Assembly: GCA_023419535.1 (NCBI GenBank)
Contig: JAEZXX010000072.1
Location: 46,796-110,795 of the forward strand
Reading direction: 5' to 3'
Length of the DNA: 64,000 nt
Source of the DNA: Pseudomonadota bacterium
Lineage (GTDB): Bacteria; Pseudomonadota; Alphaproteobacteria; Rhizobiales; Rhizobiaceae
Below, in pieces: positions 47,031-55,804 of this stretch. A program made the translations under genes and the position numbers. The notes under the pieces are model-generated. The model ran no database searches. It was not told the DNA's origin and saw only the letters and a list, made by a program, of their open reading frames with translations. Numbering within the stretch: position 1 is the first letter of the stretch; each line of letters opens with the position of its first letter.

Positions 47031-47993
47031 ATGGCCCGCGCAAAGATCGCACTCATCGGCTCCGGCATGATCGGGGGCACGCTCGCCCATCTGGCGGCAC
47101 TGAAGGAGCTGGGCGACGTCGTCCTGTTCGACATTTCCGAGGGCACGCCGCAGGGCAAGGCGCTCGACATCGCGCAGTCCGGGCCGGTCGAGGGCTTCGA
47201 CGCGGTCCTGTCCGGCGCCAACGACTATTCGGCTATTCGTGGCGCCGACGTCTGCATCGTGACGGCCGGCGTGCCGCGCAAGCCCGGCATGAGCCGCGAC
47301 GACCTTCTCGGCATCAATCTGAAGGTCATGGAAGCGGTCGGCAAGGGCATCGCCGAGCATGCGCCGGACTCCTTCGTCATCTGCATCACCAACCCGCTCG
47401 ACGCGATGGTCTGGGCGCTGCAGAAGTTCTCCGGGCTCCCGAAGGAGAAGGTCGTGGGCATGGCCGGCGTGCTCGACTCCGGCCGCTTCCGCCACTTCAT
47501 CGCCGACGAGTTCAAGGTCTCGGTGAGGGACGTCACAGCCTTCGTGCTCGGCGGCCACGGCGACACCATGGTGCCTCTGACGCGCTACTCGACGGTCGCC
47601 GGCATCCCGCTGACCGATCTGGTGAAGATGGGCTGGTGCTCGGCCGAGCGCCTCGAAGAGATCGTCCAGCGCACGCGCGACGGCGGCGCCGAGATCGTCG
47701 GCCTCCTCAAGACCGGCTCGGCCTATTACGCGCCGGCGGCCTCCGCCATCGAGATGGCCGAGAGCTTCCTGAAGGACAAGAAGCGCGTCCTTCCCTGCGC
47801 GGCGAACCTGTCCGGCCAGTACGGCCAGAGCGATCTCTATGTCGGCGTGCCGGTCGTGATCGGCGCCGGTGGCGTGGAGCGCGTCATCGAGATCGAGCTG
47901 AACGAGGACGAGAAGGCCCAGTTCGAGAAGTCCGTCGGCTCCGTGAAGGGCCTGATGGAGGCCTGCCGCGGCATCCAGCCGAGCCTCGCCTAA
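47031..47993 (+). CDS. mdh: Malate dehydrogenase
   Basis: 320 aa, LDH-like MDH type of alphaproteobacteria. The NAD motif IGSGMIGG is at 9-16; VTAGVPRKPGMSRDDLL, ITNPLDAMVWALQK, GVLDSGRFRHFIA and the catalytic VLGGHGDTMVPLTRYSTVAG follow. It oxidises malate to oxaloacetate. It is the first gene of the TCA-cycle operon, followed by sucC after an 86-bp spacer that contains a hairpin. The ATG at 47031 fits homologues. Confidence 0.97.
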   Translation: MARAKIALIGSGMIGGTLAHLAALKELGDVVLFDISEGTPQGKALDIAQSGPVEGFDAVLSGANDYSAIRGADVCIVTAGVPRKPGMSRDDLLGINLKVMEAVGKGIAEHAPDSFVICITNPLDAMVWALQKFSGLPKEKVVGMAGVLDSGRFRHFIADEFKVSVRDVTAFVLGGHGDTMVPLTRYSTVAGIPLTDLVKMGWCSAERLEEIVQRTRDGGAEIVGLLKTGSAYYAPAASAIEMAESFLKDKKRVLPCAANLSGQYGQSDLYVGVPVVIGAGGVERVIEIELNEDEKAQFEKSVGSVKGLMEACRGIQPSLA

Positions 47994-48005
47994 GCATCGC
48001 TTTCC

Positions 48006-48048
48006 AGGCCGCTCCTCCTCTCGTCTCGGGAGCGGGCGGCCTTTTCCC
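48006..48048 (+). terminator. Hairpin with T-run between mdh and sucC
   Basis: AGGCCGCTCC and GGAGCGGGCGGCCT can pair with a two-base bulge around a small loop and are followed by TTTT. It looks like an intrinsic terminator or attenuator that would lower sucC expression relative to mdh. The bulge makes the strength uncertain. Confidence 0.5.
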
Positions 48049-48079
48049 CTTTCGGCTTGCGAACGGAGCAAGGCCTTTC

Positions 48080-49270
48080 ATGAACATCCACGAGTATCAG
48101 GCCAAGGAAGTCCTCAAGGGCTTCGGCGCACCGGTCGCCAAGGGCGTTGCCATCACCTCCGCCGACGAGGCCGAGGCCGCCGCCCGCCAGCTTCCCGGCC
48201 CCCTCTACGTCGTCAAGTCGCAGATTCACGCGGGCGGCCGCGGCAAGGGCAAGTTCAAGGAGCTCGGGCCGGACGCCAAGGGTGGCGTGCGCCTCGCCAA
48301 GTCGGTCGAGGAAGCGGTTTCGCACTCGCGCGAGATGCTCGGCAACACGCTGGTGACGGCCCAGACCGGCGAGGCCGGCAAGCAGGTCAACCGCCTCTAC
48401 ATCGAGGACGGCGCCGACATCGACCGCGAGCTCTATCTCTCGCTCCTCGTCGACCGCTCCGTCGGGCGCGTCGCCTTCGTCGTCTCGACCGAAGGCGGCA
48501 TGGACATCGAGGCGGTCGCGCACGACACGCCCGAGAAGATCGTCACCGTCGCCATCGACCCGCAGACGGGCGTCACCGAGGCTGACGTGCAGAAGATCAC
48601 CGAAGCCTACGGTCTTTCGGGCGCGGCGGCGGAAGACGGCAAGTCGCTCTTCCCGGCGCTCTACAAGGCCTTCACCGAGAAGGACATGGCGCTGCTCGAG
48701 GTCAACCCGCTGATCGTCATGACCGACGGCCATCTGCGCGTTCTCGACGCCAAGGTCTCCTTCGACGGCAACGCGCTGTTCCGCCACGAGGACATCAAGG
48801 CGCTGCGCGACGAGACCGAGGAGGACGCCAAGGAGATCGAGGCCTCCAAGTGGGACCTCGCCTACGTGGCGCTCGACGGCAACATCGGCTGCATGGTGAA
48901 CGGCGCGGGCCTCGCCATGGCGACGATGGACATCATCAAGCTCTACGGCAAGGAGCCGGCGAACTTCTGCGACGTCGGCGGCGGCGCGTCGAAGGAGAAG
49001 GTCGCGGCGGCCTTCAAGATCATCACGGCCGATCCGGCGGTGAAGGGCATCCTCGTCAACATCTTCGGCGGCATCATGCGCTGCGACGTCATCGCCGAGG
49101 GCGTGGTCGCCGCGGTGAAGGAGGTCGGCCTCAAGGTGCCGCTGGTCGTGCGCCTGGAAGGCACCAACGTCGAGAAGGGCAAGGCCATCCTCAACGAGAG
49201 CGGGCTGGCGATCACCGCTGCGGACGATCTCGACGACGCCGCCAAGAAGATCGTCGCGGCGATCGGCTGA
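48080..49270 (+). CDS. sucC: Succinyl-CoA synthetase beta subunit
   Basis: 396 aa. MNIHEYQAKEVLKGFG is the classic start; SQIHAGGRGKGKFKELG is the ATP-grasp lid, LLEVNPLIVMTDG the metal site, and CDVGGGASKEKV with NIFGGIMRCDVIAEGVV the subunit interface and CoA-ligase part. With SucD it turns succinyl-CoA into succinate with nucleotide phosphorylation. sucD should follow directly but is separated by 719 bp that contain vapBC. Confidence 0.97.
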   Translation: MNIHEYQAKEVLKGFGAPVAKGVAITSADEAEAAARQLPGPLYVVKSQIHAGGRGKGKFKELGPDAKGGVRLAKSVEEAVSHSREMLGNTLVTAQTGEAGKQVNRLYIEDGADIDRELYLSLLVDRSVGRVAFVVSTEGGMDIEAVAHDTPEKIVTVAIDPQTGVTEADVQKITEAYGLSGAAAEDGKSLFPALYKAFTEKDMALLEVNPLIVMTDGHLRVLDAKVSFDGNALFRHEDIKALRDETEEDAKEIEASKWDLAYVALDGNIGCMVNGAGLAMATMDIIKLYGKEPANFCDVGGGASKEKVAAAFKIITADPAVKGILVNIFGGIMRCDVIAEGVVAAVKEVGLKVPLVVRLEGTNVEKGKAILNESGLAITAADDLDDAAKKIVAAIG

Positions 49271-49277
49271 GCTTGCG

Positions 49278-49312
49278 TTCTCGACACGGGATCACATATC
49301 CTGTGTCGAGAA
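49278..49312. promoter_or_regulatory. 35-bp inverted repeat, likely VapBC operator
   Basis: TTCTCGACAC and GTGTCGAGAA form a perfect 10-bp inverted repeat, extended inward by GGAT/ATCC, centred in the space between sucC and vapB. It ends 15 bp before the vapB ATG. Overlapping it is a possible promoter TTGCGT-17 bp-TATCCT (49274-49302). Type II TA modules bind such palindromes to repress themselves. As RNA it could also act as a hairpin behind sucC. Confidence 0.7.
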
Positions 49313-49327
49313 CCGTTGGAGGCTCCG

Positions 49328-49558
49328 ATGAAGAACCTGACGCTGACGATCGACGAGGATCTGCTCGAACGTGCGAAGGTGCTCGCCGCCGAACGTCGGA
49401 CGAGCATCAACGCGATGGTCAGGACCTTCCTGTCCGACCTGATCGCCAGGGAGCAGGCGAAGGACGACGCTCGCGACGCCCTGCTAGCGCTCGCTCGCGA
49501 GCGCCTCGGAGACCTCGGCACGCAGAAGTGGGATCGCGAGAAGCTTTATGATCGCTGA
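49328..49558 (+). CDS. vapB: VapB-type ribbon-helix-helix antitoxin
   Basis: 76 aa. NLTLTIDEDLLERAKVLAAERRTSINAMVRTFLSDLI is the strand-helix-helix DNA-binding fold; the C-terminal KKWDREKLYD-like tail (here GTQKWDREKLYDR) would wrap the toxin. It neutralises VapC and represses the operon, probably at the palindrome just upstream. The SD GGAGG is good. It overlaps vapC by 11 bp. Confidence 0.88.
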   Translation: MKNLTLTIDEDLLERAKVLAAERRTSINAMVRTFLSDLIAREQAKDDARDALLALARERLGDLGTQKWDREKLYDR

Positions 49559-49967
49559 CTGCTTCTTCGACACCAACGTGCTGGTCTACGCGGCGGTCGG
49601 TCACAAGTCGGCGCCGCAAAAATACGAACGGGCGCTCGAACTGATCGCGAATGTACAATACGCGACGTCGGCGCAGGTTCTCCAGGAATTCTACGTCACG
49701 GTAACGAAGCAGTCGAAGGAAGCTCTCGACGTCGGCAAGGCAGCCGAATGGGTCGCGACGATCAGCCGAAAGCCATGTCTCGATCTCGACAGCGCGGTCG
49801 TGATGCGCGGCATCGAGGCGGCACAGCGCTACAGGATTTCTTACTGGGACGGCGCCATCGTCGCAGCTGCCGAGCGTCTGGCGGTTCAGACGCTCTACAC
49901 GGAAGACCTCAATCACGGCCAGCTCTACGGCACTGTGCGCGTGATCAATCCATTTCTTGAGAATTAA
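49548..49967 (+). CDS. vapC: VapC-type PIN-domain ribonuclease toxin
   Basis: 139 aa. The PIN acidic residues are all present: Asp8 (FFDTNVLVYA), Glu47 (VLQEFY), Asp101 (SYWDGAIVAAAE) and Asp120 (LYTEDLNHG). VapC toxins cleave specific tRNAs or rRNA. It lies downstream of vapB with an 11-bp overlap, and sucD starts only 23 bp after its stop, so sucD is now transcribed through or from the TA module. The gene is intact, so the toxin is probably active. Confidence 0.9.
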   Translation: MIADCFFDTNVLVYAAVGHKSAPQKYERALELIANVQYATSAQVLQEFYVTVTKQSKEALDVGKAAEWVATISRKPCLDLDSAVVMRGIEAAQRYRISYWDGAIVAAAERLAVQTLYTEDLNHGQLYGTVRVINPFLEN

Positions 49968-49989
49968 GCAGCAGGGAAACCCCTCTCGA

Positions 49990-50895
49990 ATGTCCATCCT
50001 CGTCGACAAGAACACCAAGGTCATCGTGCAGGGCCTGACCGGCAAGACCGGCACCTTCCACACCGAACAGGCGCTCGCCTATTACGGTACGCAGATGGTC
50101 GCCGGCGTCCACCCCAAGAAGGGCGGCGAGAGCTGGACGTCCGGCGTCGACGGCAACTCGCTGCCGATCTTCGCGAGCGTCGCCGAGGCCAAGGACCGCA
50201 CCGGCGCCGACGCGTCCGTGATCTACGTCCCGCCGGCCGGTGCCGCCGACGCGATCATCGAGGCGATCGACGCCGAGATCCCCTTCATCGTCTGCATCAC
50301 GGAAGGCGTGCCGGTCTCCGACATGGTGCGCGTCAAGCGCCGGCTGGAGAATTCCAAGTCGCGGCTGCTCGGCCCGAACTGCCCGGGCATCCTGACGCCC
50401 GAAGAGTGCAAGATCGGCATCATGCCCGGCTCGATCTTCAAGAAGGGGAGCGTCGGCATCGTCTCGCGCTCGGGCACGCTGACCTACGAGGCCGTCTTCC
50501 AGACCACCAACGAGGGCCTCGGCCAGACGACGGCGGTGGGCATCGGCGGCGATCCGGTGAAGGGCACCGAGTTCATCGACGTCCTGGAGATGTTCCTCGC
50601 CGACGAGGCGACGCAGTCGATCATCATGATCGGCGAGATCGGCGGCTCGGCCGAGGAGGACGCGGCGCAGTTCCTGATCGACGAGGCGAAGAGGGGTCGC
50701 AAGAAGCCGATGGCCGGCTTCATCGCCGGCCGCACGGCGCCCAAGGGCCGCACCATGGGCCATGCCGGCGCGGTCGTCTCGGGCGGCAAGGGCGACGCGG
50801 AATCGAAGATCGCGGCGATGGAGGCGGCCGGCATCCGCGTCTCGCCTTCGCCGGCGCGTCTCGGCACGACGCTCGCCGAGGTCCTGAAGGGCTGA
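49990..50895 (+). CDS. sucD: Succinyl-CoA synthetase alpha subunit
   Basis: 301 aa. It starts MSILVDKNTKVIVQGLTGKTGTFH and has YVPPAGAADAIIEAI, CITEGVP, GPNCPGI, VSRSGTLTYEA, GEIGGSAEE and the phosphohistidine loop GHAGAVVSGGKGDAESK (His258). It works with SucC. Its ribosome site (CAGGGAA) is close to the vapC stop. Separation from sucC by a TA module is unusual, as the two subunits normally have adjacent or overlapping genes. Confidence 0.97.
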   Translation: MSILVDKNTKVIVQGLTGKTGTFHTEQALAYYGTQMVAGVHPKKGGESWTSGVDGNSLPIFASVAEAKDRTGADASVIYVPPAGAADAIIEAIDAEIPFIVCITEGVPVSDMVRVKRRLENSKSRLLGPNCPGILTPEECKIGIMPGSIFKKGSVGIVSRSGTLTYEAVFQTTNEGLGQTTAVGIGGDPVKGTEFIDVLEMFLADEATQSIIMIGEIGGSAEEDAAQFLIDEAKRGRKKPMAGFIAGRTAPKGRTMGHAGAVVSGGKGDAESKIAAMEAAGIRVSPSPARLGTTLAEVLKG

Positions 50896-50902
50896 CGAAG
50901 GT

Positions 50903-50936
50903 CCGGCGGCGCGGAGATTTCCTCGCCGCCGCCGGC
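50903..50936 (+). other. Strong stem-loop between sucD and sucA
   Basis: CCGGCGGCG and CGCCGCCGCCGG pair around CGGAGATTTCCT. There is no T-run apart from CATTT, so it is more likely an mRNA processing or stabilising element, or a weak terminator, than a full intrinsic terminator. Confidence 0.4.
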
Positions 50937-51077
50937 ATTTGCGCCACCTTCCGCCCTTAAGCGGGCGGCGAACGGCTCGGGGCACCCTCGGGCGAGGAAC
51001 GAACGGGCGGTCCGAGCGCGGGCCGCCGCAACCGACAAGGAGACGGCGACCGGAACGCCCGGCGCCGACGAGGATCC

Positions 51078-54000
51078 ATGGCACGCAATTCGGCGAACGA
51101 GACTTTCGCGCTCTCCTCCTTCCTGTACGGGGGCAACGCCGACTACATCGAGACGCTGCACGCCGCCTGGCAGAAGGACGCCGCCTCGGTCTCGCCGGAG
51201 TGGCAGGCCTTCTTCGCCGAGCTGAAGGACGACCGCGACGCGGTGGAGAAGAGCGCCTCGGGCCCGTCCTGGGAGCGCGCCAACTGGCCGATCGCCGAGG
51301 GCGGCGACCTCGTCTCCGCGCTCGACGGCAACTGGGCCGAGGCCGAGAAGAAGGTGGGCGCCAAGGTCGCGGCCAAGGCCGCGGAGGGCGCGAAGGCGAA
51401 CGGCGCCGCCCCCTCCGGGAAGGGCGAGATTCGCCAGGGCGAGGTCGCGCAGGCGACGCGCGACACGCTGCGCGCCCTGATGCTGATCCGCGCCTACCGC
51501 GTGCGCGGCCATCTCCACGCCAAGCTCGACCCGCTCGGCATCGCGACGCCGGCCGACGACGACTACAACGAGCTGAGCCCGTCCAACTACGGCTTCATGC
51601 CGGAGGACTACGACCGCAAGATCTTCATCGACAACGTTCTCGGCATGGAGTTCGCGACCATCCGCGAGATGGTCGAGATCCTGGAGCGCACCTACTGCTC
51701 GACCATCGGCGTCGAGTTCATGCACATCTCCAACCCCGAGGAGAAGCGCTGGATCCAGCAGCGCATCGAGGGGCCGGACAAGGGCGTCGACTTCACCGAC
51801 CAGGGCAAGCGCGCGATCCTGAACAAGCTGATCGAGGCCGAGGGCTTCGAGAAATTCATCGACGTCAAGTACAAGGGCACCAAGCGCTTCGGCCTGGACG
51901 GCGGCGAGGCGCTGATCCCGGCGCTGGAGCAGATCATCAAGCGCGGCGGGCAGCTGGGCCTGAAGGAGATCGTCCTCGGCATGGCCCATCGCGGCCGCCT
52001 GAACGTCCTCGCCCAGGTGATGGGCAAGCCGCACCGCGCCATCTTCCACGAGTTCAAGGGCGGGTCCTTCAAGCCGGACGACGTCGAGGGCTCGGGCGAC
52101 GTCAAGTACCATCTCGGGGCCTCGTCGGACCGCGAGTTCGACCAGAACACGGTCCATCTGTCGCTGACGGCGAACCCGTCGCATCTGGAGATCGTCAATC
52201 CGGTGGTGCTCGGCAAGGCGCGCGCCAAGCAGGACCAGATCTACGGGCGCACCCGCACCGACATCGTTCCGCAGGAGGTGCGCAACGAAGTGCTGCCGCT
52301 GCTGCTGCACGGCGACGCGGCCTTCGCGGGTCAGGGCGTCGTGGCCGAGTGCTTCGGCCTGTCGGGCCTTCGCGGCCACCGGGTCGGCGGCTCGGTCCAC
52401 GTCATCATCAACAACCAGATCGGCTTCACGACCAACCCGCGCTTTTCGCGCTCCTCGCCCTATCCGTCCGACGTGGCGAAGATGGTCGAGGCGCCGATCT
52501 TCCACGTCAACGGCGACGATCCGGAAGCGGTGGTCTACGCGGCCAAGGTCGCCATCGAGTACCGGCAGACCTTCCATAAGCCGGTCGTCCTCGACCTGTT
52601 CTGCTACCGCCGCTTCGGCCACAACGAAGGCGACGAGCCGGGCTTCACCCAGCCCATCATGTACAAGACGATCCGCCAGCATTCGACGACGCTCGAGATC
52701 TACGCCAAGCGGCTGGTGGAGGCCGGCGTCCTCACGCAGGAGGACGTCGACACCCGCCGGGCCGAATGGCGCGCCCATCTCGACGCCGAGTTCGAGGCCG
52801 GACAGGCCTATCTGCCGAACAAGGCGGACTGGCTGGACGGCGCGTGGTCGGGTCTTCGCCGAGCCGATTCCGACGACGAGCCGCGCCGCGGCGCAACAGG
52901 CGTCGAGGTCAGGAAGCTCAAGGAGATCGGCCGCAAGCTGACCGAGATCCCGGAGGGCTTCGAGGTCCACCGCACCATCCAGCGCTTCCTCGACAACCGC
53001 GCCAAGGCGATCGAGAGCGGCGAGGGCATCGACTGGGCGACCGCCGAGGCGCTGGCCTTCGGGTCGCTGATGACGGAGGGCCATCCGGTCCGCCTGTCGG
53101 GCCAGGATTCGGAGCGCGGCACCTTCTCGCAACGCCATTCGGTGCTCTACGACCAGAGCTCGGAGAACCGCTACATCCCGCTCGCCAACGTCCAGAAGGG
53201 TCAGGCCTTCTACGAGGTCATCAACTCGATGCTCTCCGAGGAGGCGGTGCTCGGCTTCGAGTACGGCTACTCGCTCGCCGAGCCGAACGCCCTGACGCTC
53301 TGGGAGGCGCAGTTCGGCGACTTCGTGAACGGGGCGCAGGTCGTCATCGACCAGTTCATCTCGTCGGGCGAGGCCAAGTGGCTGCGCATGACGGGCCTCG
53401 TCATGCTCCTGCCGCACGGCTACGAGGGGCAGGGCCCCGAGCACTCCTCGGCGCGGCTGGAGCGCTTCCTGCAGTCCTGCGCGCAGGACAACATGCAGGT
53501 CGCCAACGTCACGACGCCGGCGAACTACTTCCACATCCTGCGCCGGCAGATGAAGCGCGACTTCCGCAAGCCGCTGATCCTGATGACGCCGAAATCGCTC
53601 CTGCGCCACAAGCGGGCGGTCTCGGAGCTGTCCGAGCTGTCGGGCGACACCGCCTTCCGCCGGGTCCTGTGGGACGACGCGGAGATGGTGAAGGACGGTC
53701 CGGTCCGGCTGAAGAAGGACGCGGAGATCCGCCGCGTCGTGATCTCCTCGGGCAAGGTCTATTACGACCTTCTGGAGGAGCGCGAGAAGCGCGGGATCGA
53801 CGACATCTACCTCCTGCGCGTCGAGCAGCTCTACCCGTTCCCGGCCAAGGCGCTGATCGGCGAGCTCTCCCGCTTCAGGAACGCCGAGATCGTCTGGTGC
53901 CAGGAGGAGCCCAAGAACATGGGCGCCTGGAGCTTCATCGAGCCCTATCTGGAATGGGTGCTCGATCGCACGGGCGCGGACAAGCGCCGTGCGCGCTACG

Positions 54001-54113
54001 CCGGGCGCCCGCCCGCCGCCTCGCCGGCGGTCGGCACCATGTCGCAGCATCTGGCGCAGCTGGAGGCGTTCATCGAGGACGCCCTCGGCGAGCCGAACTC
54101 CACCAAGAACTGA
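51078..54113 (+). CDS. sucA: 2-oxoglutarate dehydrogenase E1 component
   Basis: 1011 aa. The N-terminal FLYGGNADYIETLHAAWQKD is the E2-binding segment. Catalytic motifs include GMAHRGRLNVL, SLTANPSHLEIVNPV, the ThDP-binding GDAAFAGQGVVAE with NNQIGFTT, FCYRRFGHNEGDEP and the transketolase-like LLPHGYEGQGPEHSSARLERFLQ. It decarboxylates 2-oxoglutarate and transfers succinyl to SucB. It lies 182 bp after sucD with sucB 29 bp downstream. Confidence 0.98.
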   Translation: MARNSANETFALSSFLYGGNADYIETLHAAWQKDAASVSPEWQAFFAELKDDRDAVEKSASGPSWERANWPIAEGGDLVSALDGNWAEAEKKVGAKVAAKAAEGAKANGAAPSGKGEIRQGEVAQATRDTLRALMLIRAYRVRGHLHAKLDPLGIATPADDDYNELSPSNYGFMPEDYDRKIFIDNVLGMEFATIREMVEILERTYCSTIGVEFMHISNPEEKRWIQQRIEGPDKGVDFTDQGKRAILNKLIEAEGFEKFIDVKYKGTKRFGLDGGEALIPALEQIIKRGGQLGLKEIVLGMAHRGRLNVLAQVMGKPHRAIFHEFKGGSFKPDDVEGSGDVKYHLGASSDREFDQNTVHLSLTANPSHLEIVNPVVLGKARAKQDQIYGRTRTDIVPQEVRNEVLPLLLHGDAAFAGQGVVAECFGLSGLRGHRVGGSVHVIINNQIGFTTNPRFSRSSPYPSDVAKMVEAPIFHVNGDDPEAVVYAAKVAIEYRQTFHKPVVLDLFCYRRFGHNEGDEPGFTQPIMYKTIRQHSTTLEIYAKRLVEAGVLTQEDVDTRRAEWRAHLDAEFEAGQAYLPNKADWLDGAWSGLRRADSDDEPRRGATGVEVRKLKEIGRKLTEIPEGFEVHRTIQRFLDNRAKAIESGEGIDWATAEALAFGSLMTEGHPVRLSGQDSERGTFSQRHSVLYDQSSENRYIPLANVQKGQAFYEVINSMLSEEAVLGFEYGYSLAEPNALTLWEAQFGDFVNGAQVVIDQFISSGEAKWLRMTGLVMLLPHGYEGQGPEHSSARLERFLQSCAQDNMQVANVTTPANYFHILRRQMKRDFRKPLILMTPKSLLRHKRAVSELSELSGDTAFRRVLWDDAEMVKDGPVRLKKDAEIRRVVISSGKVYYDLLEEREKRGIDDIYLLRVEQLYPFPAKALIGELSRFRNAEIVWCQEEPKNMGAWSFIEPYLEWVLDRTGADKRRARYAGRPPAASPAVGTMSQHLAQLEAFIEDALGEPNSTKN

Positions 54114-54142
54114 TCCGCGAGCCGGAACCTGAAGAGGAAGAC

Positions 54143-55399
54143 ATGAGCACGGACATCAAGGTTCCGACGCTGGGCGAGAGCGTCACCGAGGCCACGATCG
54201 GCCAGTGGTTCAAGAAGGCGGGCGAGCGCGTCGAGCAGGACGAGACCATCGCCGAACTCGAGACCGACAAGGTCACGGTCGAGGTGCCGGCCCCGGCCGC
54301 CGGCATCCTGCAGGAGATCCTCGCCAAGGAAGGCGAGACGGTCGAGCCGGGGGCGATCCTCGGCACGATCGGCGAGGGTTCCGGCGCGGGCGCATCGGCC
54401 CCGGCAGCCAAGCCTGCCGAGCCGAAGTCCGAGGCGGCCACGCCCAAGACAGAGGGCTACGGCAACGCGTCCGAGGCGCCCGCCGCTCCGGCGGCGGCAG
54501 CGGCCAGGTCCGGCGACATGCCCGCTTCGCCGTCGGCGCAGAAGCTCATGGCCGAGAAGGGCGTCTCGGACGTCGAAGGCTCGGGCAAGCGCGGGCAGGT
54601 GCTGAAGGGCGACGTTCTCGACGCCATCGCGAAGGGCACGGGAGCCTCGCAGGCGAAGGCCCCGGCCGCGCCGCGCGCGCCGTCCTCGGGCGACGACGCC
54701 TCGCGCGAGGAGCGCGTGAAGATGACGCGCCTTCGCCAGACCATCGCGCGGCGCCTGAAGGACGCGCAGGACACGGCCGCCATGCTCACCACCTTCAACG
54801 AGGTGGACATGACGGCTGTCATGGAGCTGCGCAAGCGCTACAAGGACCTGTTCGAGAAGAAGCACGGCGTGAAGCTCGGCTTCATGGGCTTCTTCACCAA
54901 GGCGGTGACGCACGCCCTGAAGGAGATCCCGGCGGTGAACGCCGAGATCGACGGCACCGACATCATCTACAAGAACTTCGCTCACATCGGCGTCGCGGTC
55001 GGCACCGACAAGGGCCTCGTCGTGCCGGTGGTTCGCGACGCCGACCAGATGACGATCGCGGAGATCGAGAAGGAGATCGGGCGTCTCGGCGTGGCCGCGC
55101 GCGACGGCAAGCTCGGCATGTCGGACATGCAGGGCGGCACCTTCACCATCTCGAACGGCGGTGTCTACGGCTCGCTGATGTCGACGCCGATCCTGAACGC
55201 GCCGCAGTCGGGCATCCTCGGCATGCACAAGATCCAGGAGCGGCCGATGGCGATCGGCGGCAAGGTCGAGATCCGCCCGATGATGTATCTGGCGCTCTCC
55301 TACGACCACCGCATCGTCGACGGCAAGGAAGCCGTGACCTTCCTCGTGCGCGTCAAGGACTCGCTGGAGGATCCGGAGCGCCTCGTCCTCGACCTGTAG
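54143..55399 (+). CDS. sucB: 2-oxoglutarate dehydrogenase E2, dihydrolipoyl succinyltransferase
   Basis: 418 aa. One lipoyl domain (ETDKVTVEVPAP, lipoylated Lys43), an Ala/Pro linker, a peripheral-subunit-binding domain (ASPSAQKLMAEKGV..GSGKRGQVLKGDVL) and the catalytic acyltransferase with NGGVYGSLMSTPILNAPQSGILGMH and SYDHRIVDGKEAVTFL (catalytic His). It has one lipoyl domain, as is typical for E2o. The SD is GAAGAGGAAG. It is followed after 12 bp by five small genes before lpdA. Confidence 0.98.
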   Translation: MSTDIKVPTLGESVTEATIGQWFKKAGERVEQDETIAELETDKVTVEVPAPAAGILQEILAKEGETVEPGAILGTIGEGSGAGASAPAAKPAEPKSEAATPKTEGYGNASEAPAAPAAAAARSGDMPASPSAQKLMAEKGVSDVEGSGKRGQVLKGDVLDAIAKGTGASQAKAPAAPRAPSSGDDASREERVKMTRLRQTIARRLKDAQDTAAMLTTFNEVDMTAVMELRKRYKDLFEKKHGVKLGFMGFFTKAVTHALKEIPAVNAEIDGTDIIYKNFAHIGVAVGTDKGLVVPVVRDADQMTIAEIEKEIGRLGVAARDGKLGMSDMQGGTFTISNGGVYGSLMSTPILNAPQSGILGMHKIQERPMAIGGKVEIRPMMYLALSYDHRIVDGKEAVTFLVRVKDSLEDPERLVLDL

Positions 55400-55411
55400 C
55401 CTTACACGCGG

Positions 55412-55804
55412 ATGGATTTTTGGATCGCGGTCTCGGAAATCGTCCGCAATCTGGCGCTCGCGGTGGCCGCGGGCGTCGGCGCCGTCCTCGCCTGGCGCGA
55501 GCTCGGCCCAAAGACGCGGCAGGCGGGAACGGCGGTGGCGCAGGCCGAGCTGTCCCGCCGGGCCCATGTGACGGAGCTCTTCAACCGCGCTGCGGGCCAG
55601 CTCGCCGACGAGAAGCTTGAGGTCAGGCTGGCCGCGATCTACGTATTGAGGGAGGTCGCCCGCGACTTTCCGGACCTTGCGACACCGATCTTCGAGCTGC
55701 TCGAGGTTCATCTGCGGCAGAGATCGTCCGAGTACGGGGAGGGGGCGCCCCCGGTCGACGTCCAGGCGATCGTCGCGACGCTCAACCTACGGAGCCAGGC
55801 ATGA
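55412..55804 (+). CDS. Membrane protein matching the N-terminal part of pentapeptide-repeat proteins
   Basis: 130 aa. One N-terminal span (IVRNLALAVAAGVGAVLAW) is followed by an alpha-helical domain with FNRAAGQLADEKLEVRLAAIYVLREVA and PPVDVQAIVATLNLRS. The latter reproduces the helical domain that usually precedes pentapeptide repeats in single larger proteins. Its stop overlaps the next gene (ATGA), which holds the repeats, so the two look like halves of one protein made as separate chains. The function is unknown. Confidence 0.75.
   Translation: MDFWIAVSEIVRNLALAVAAGVGAVLAWRELGPKTRQAGTAVAQAELSRRAHVTELFNRAAGQLADEKLEVRLAAIYVLREVARDFPDLATPIFELLEVHLRQRSSEYGEGAPPVDVQAIVATLNLRSQA

Noticed and set aside
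50484..54050. 1188-codon open frame antisense to sucA
   Set aside because: Shadow of the sucA reading frame in a high-GC gene; composition is Arg/Ala/Asp/Val-rich without any domain, while sucA is full length and certain.
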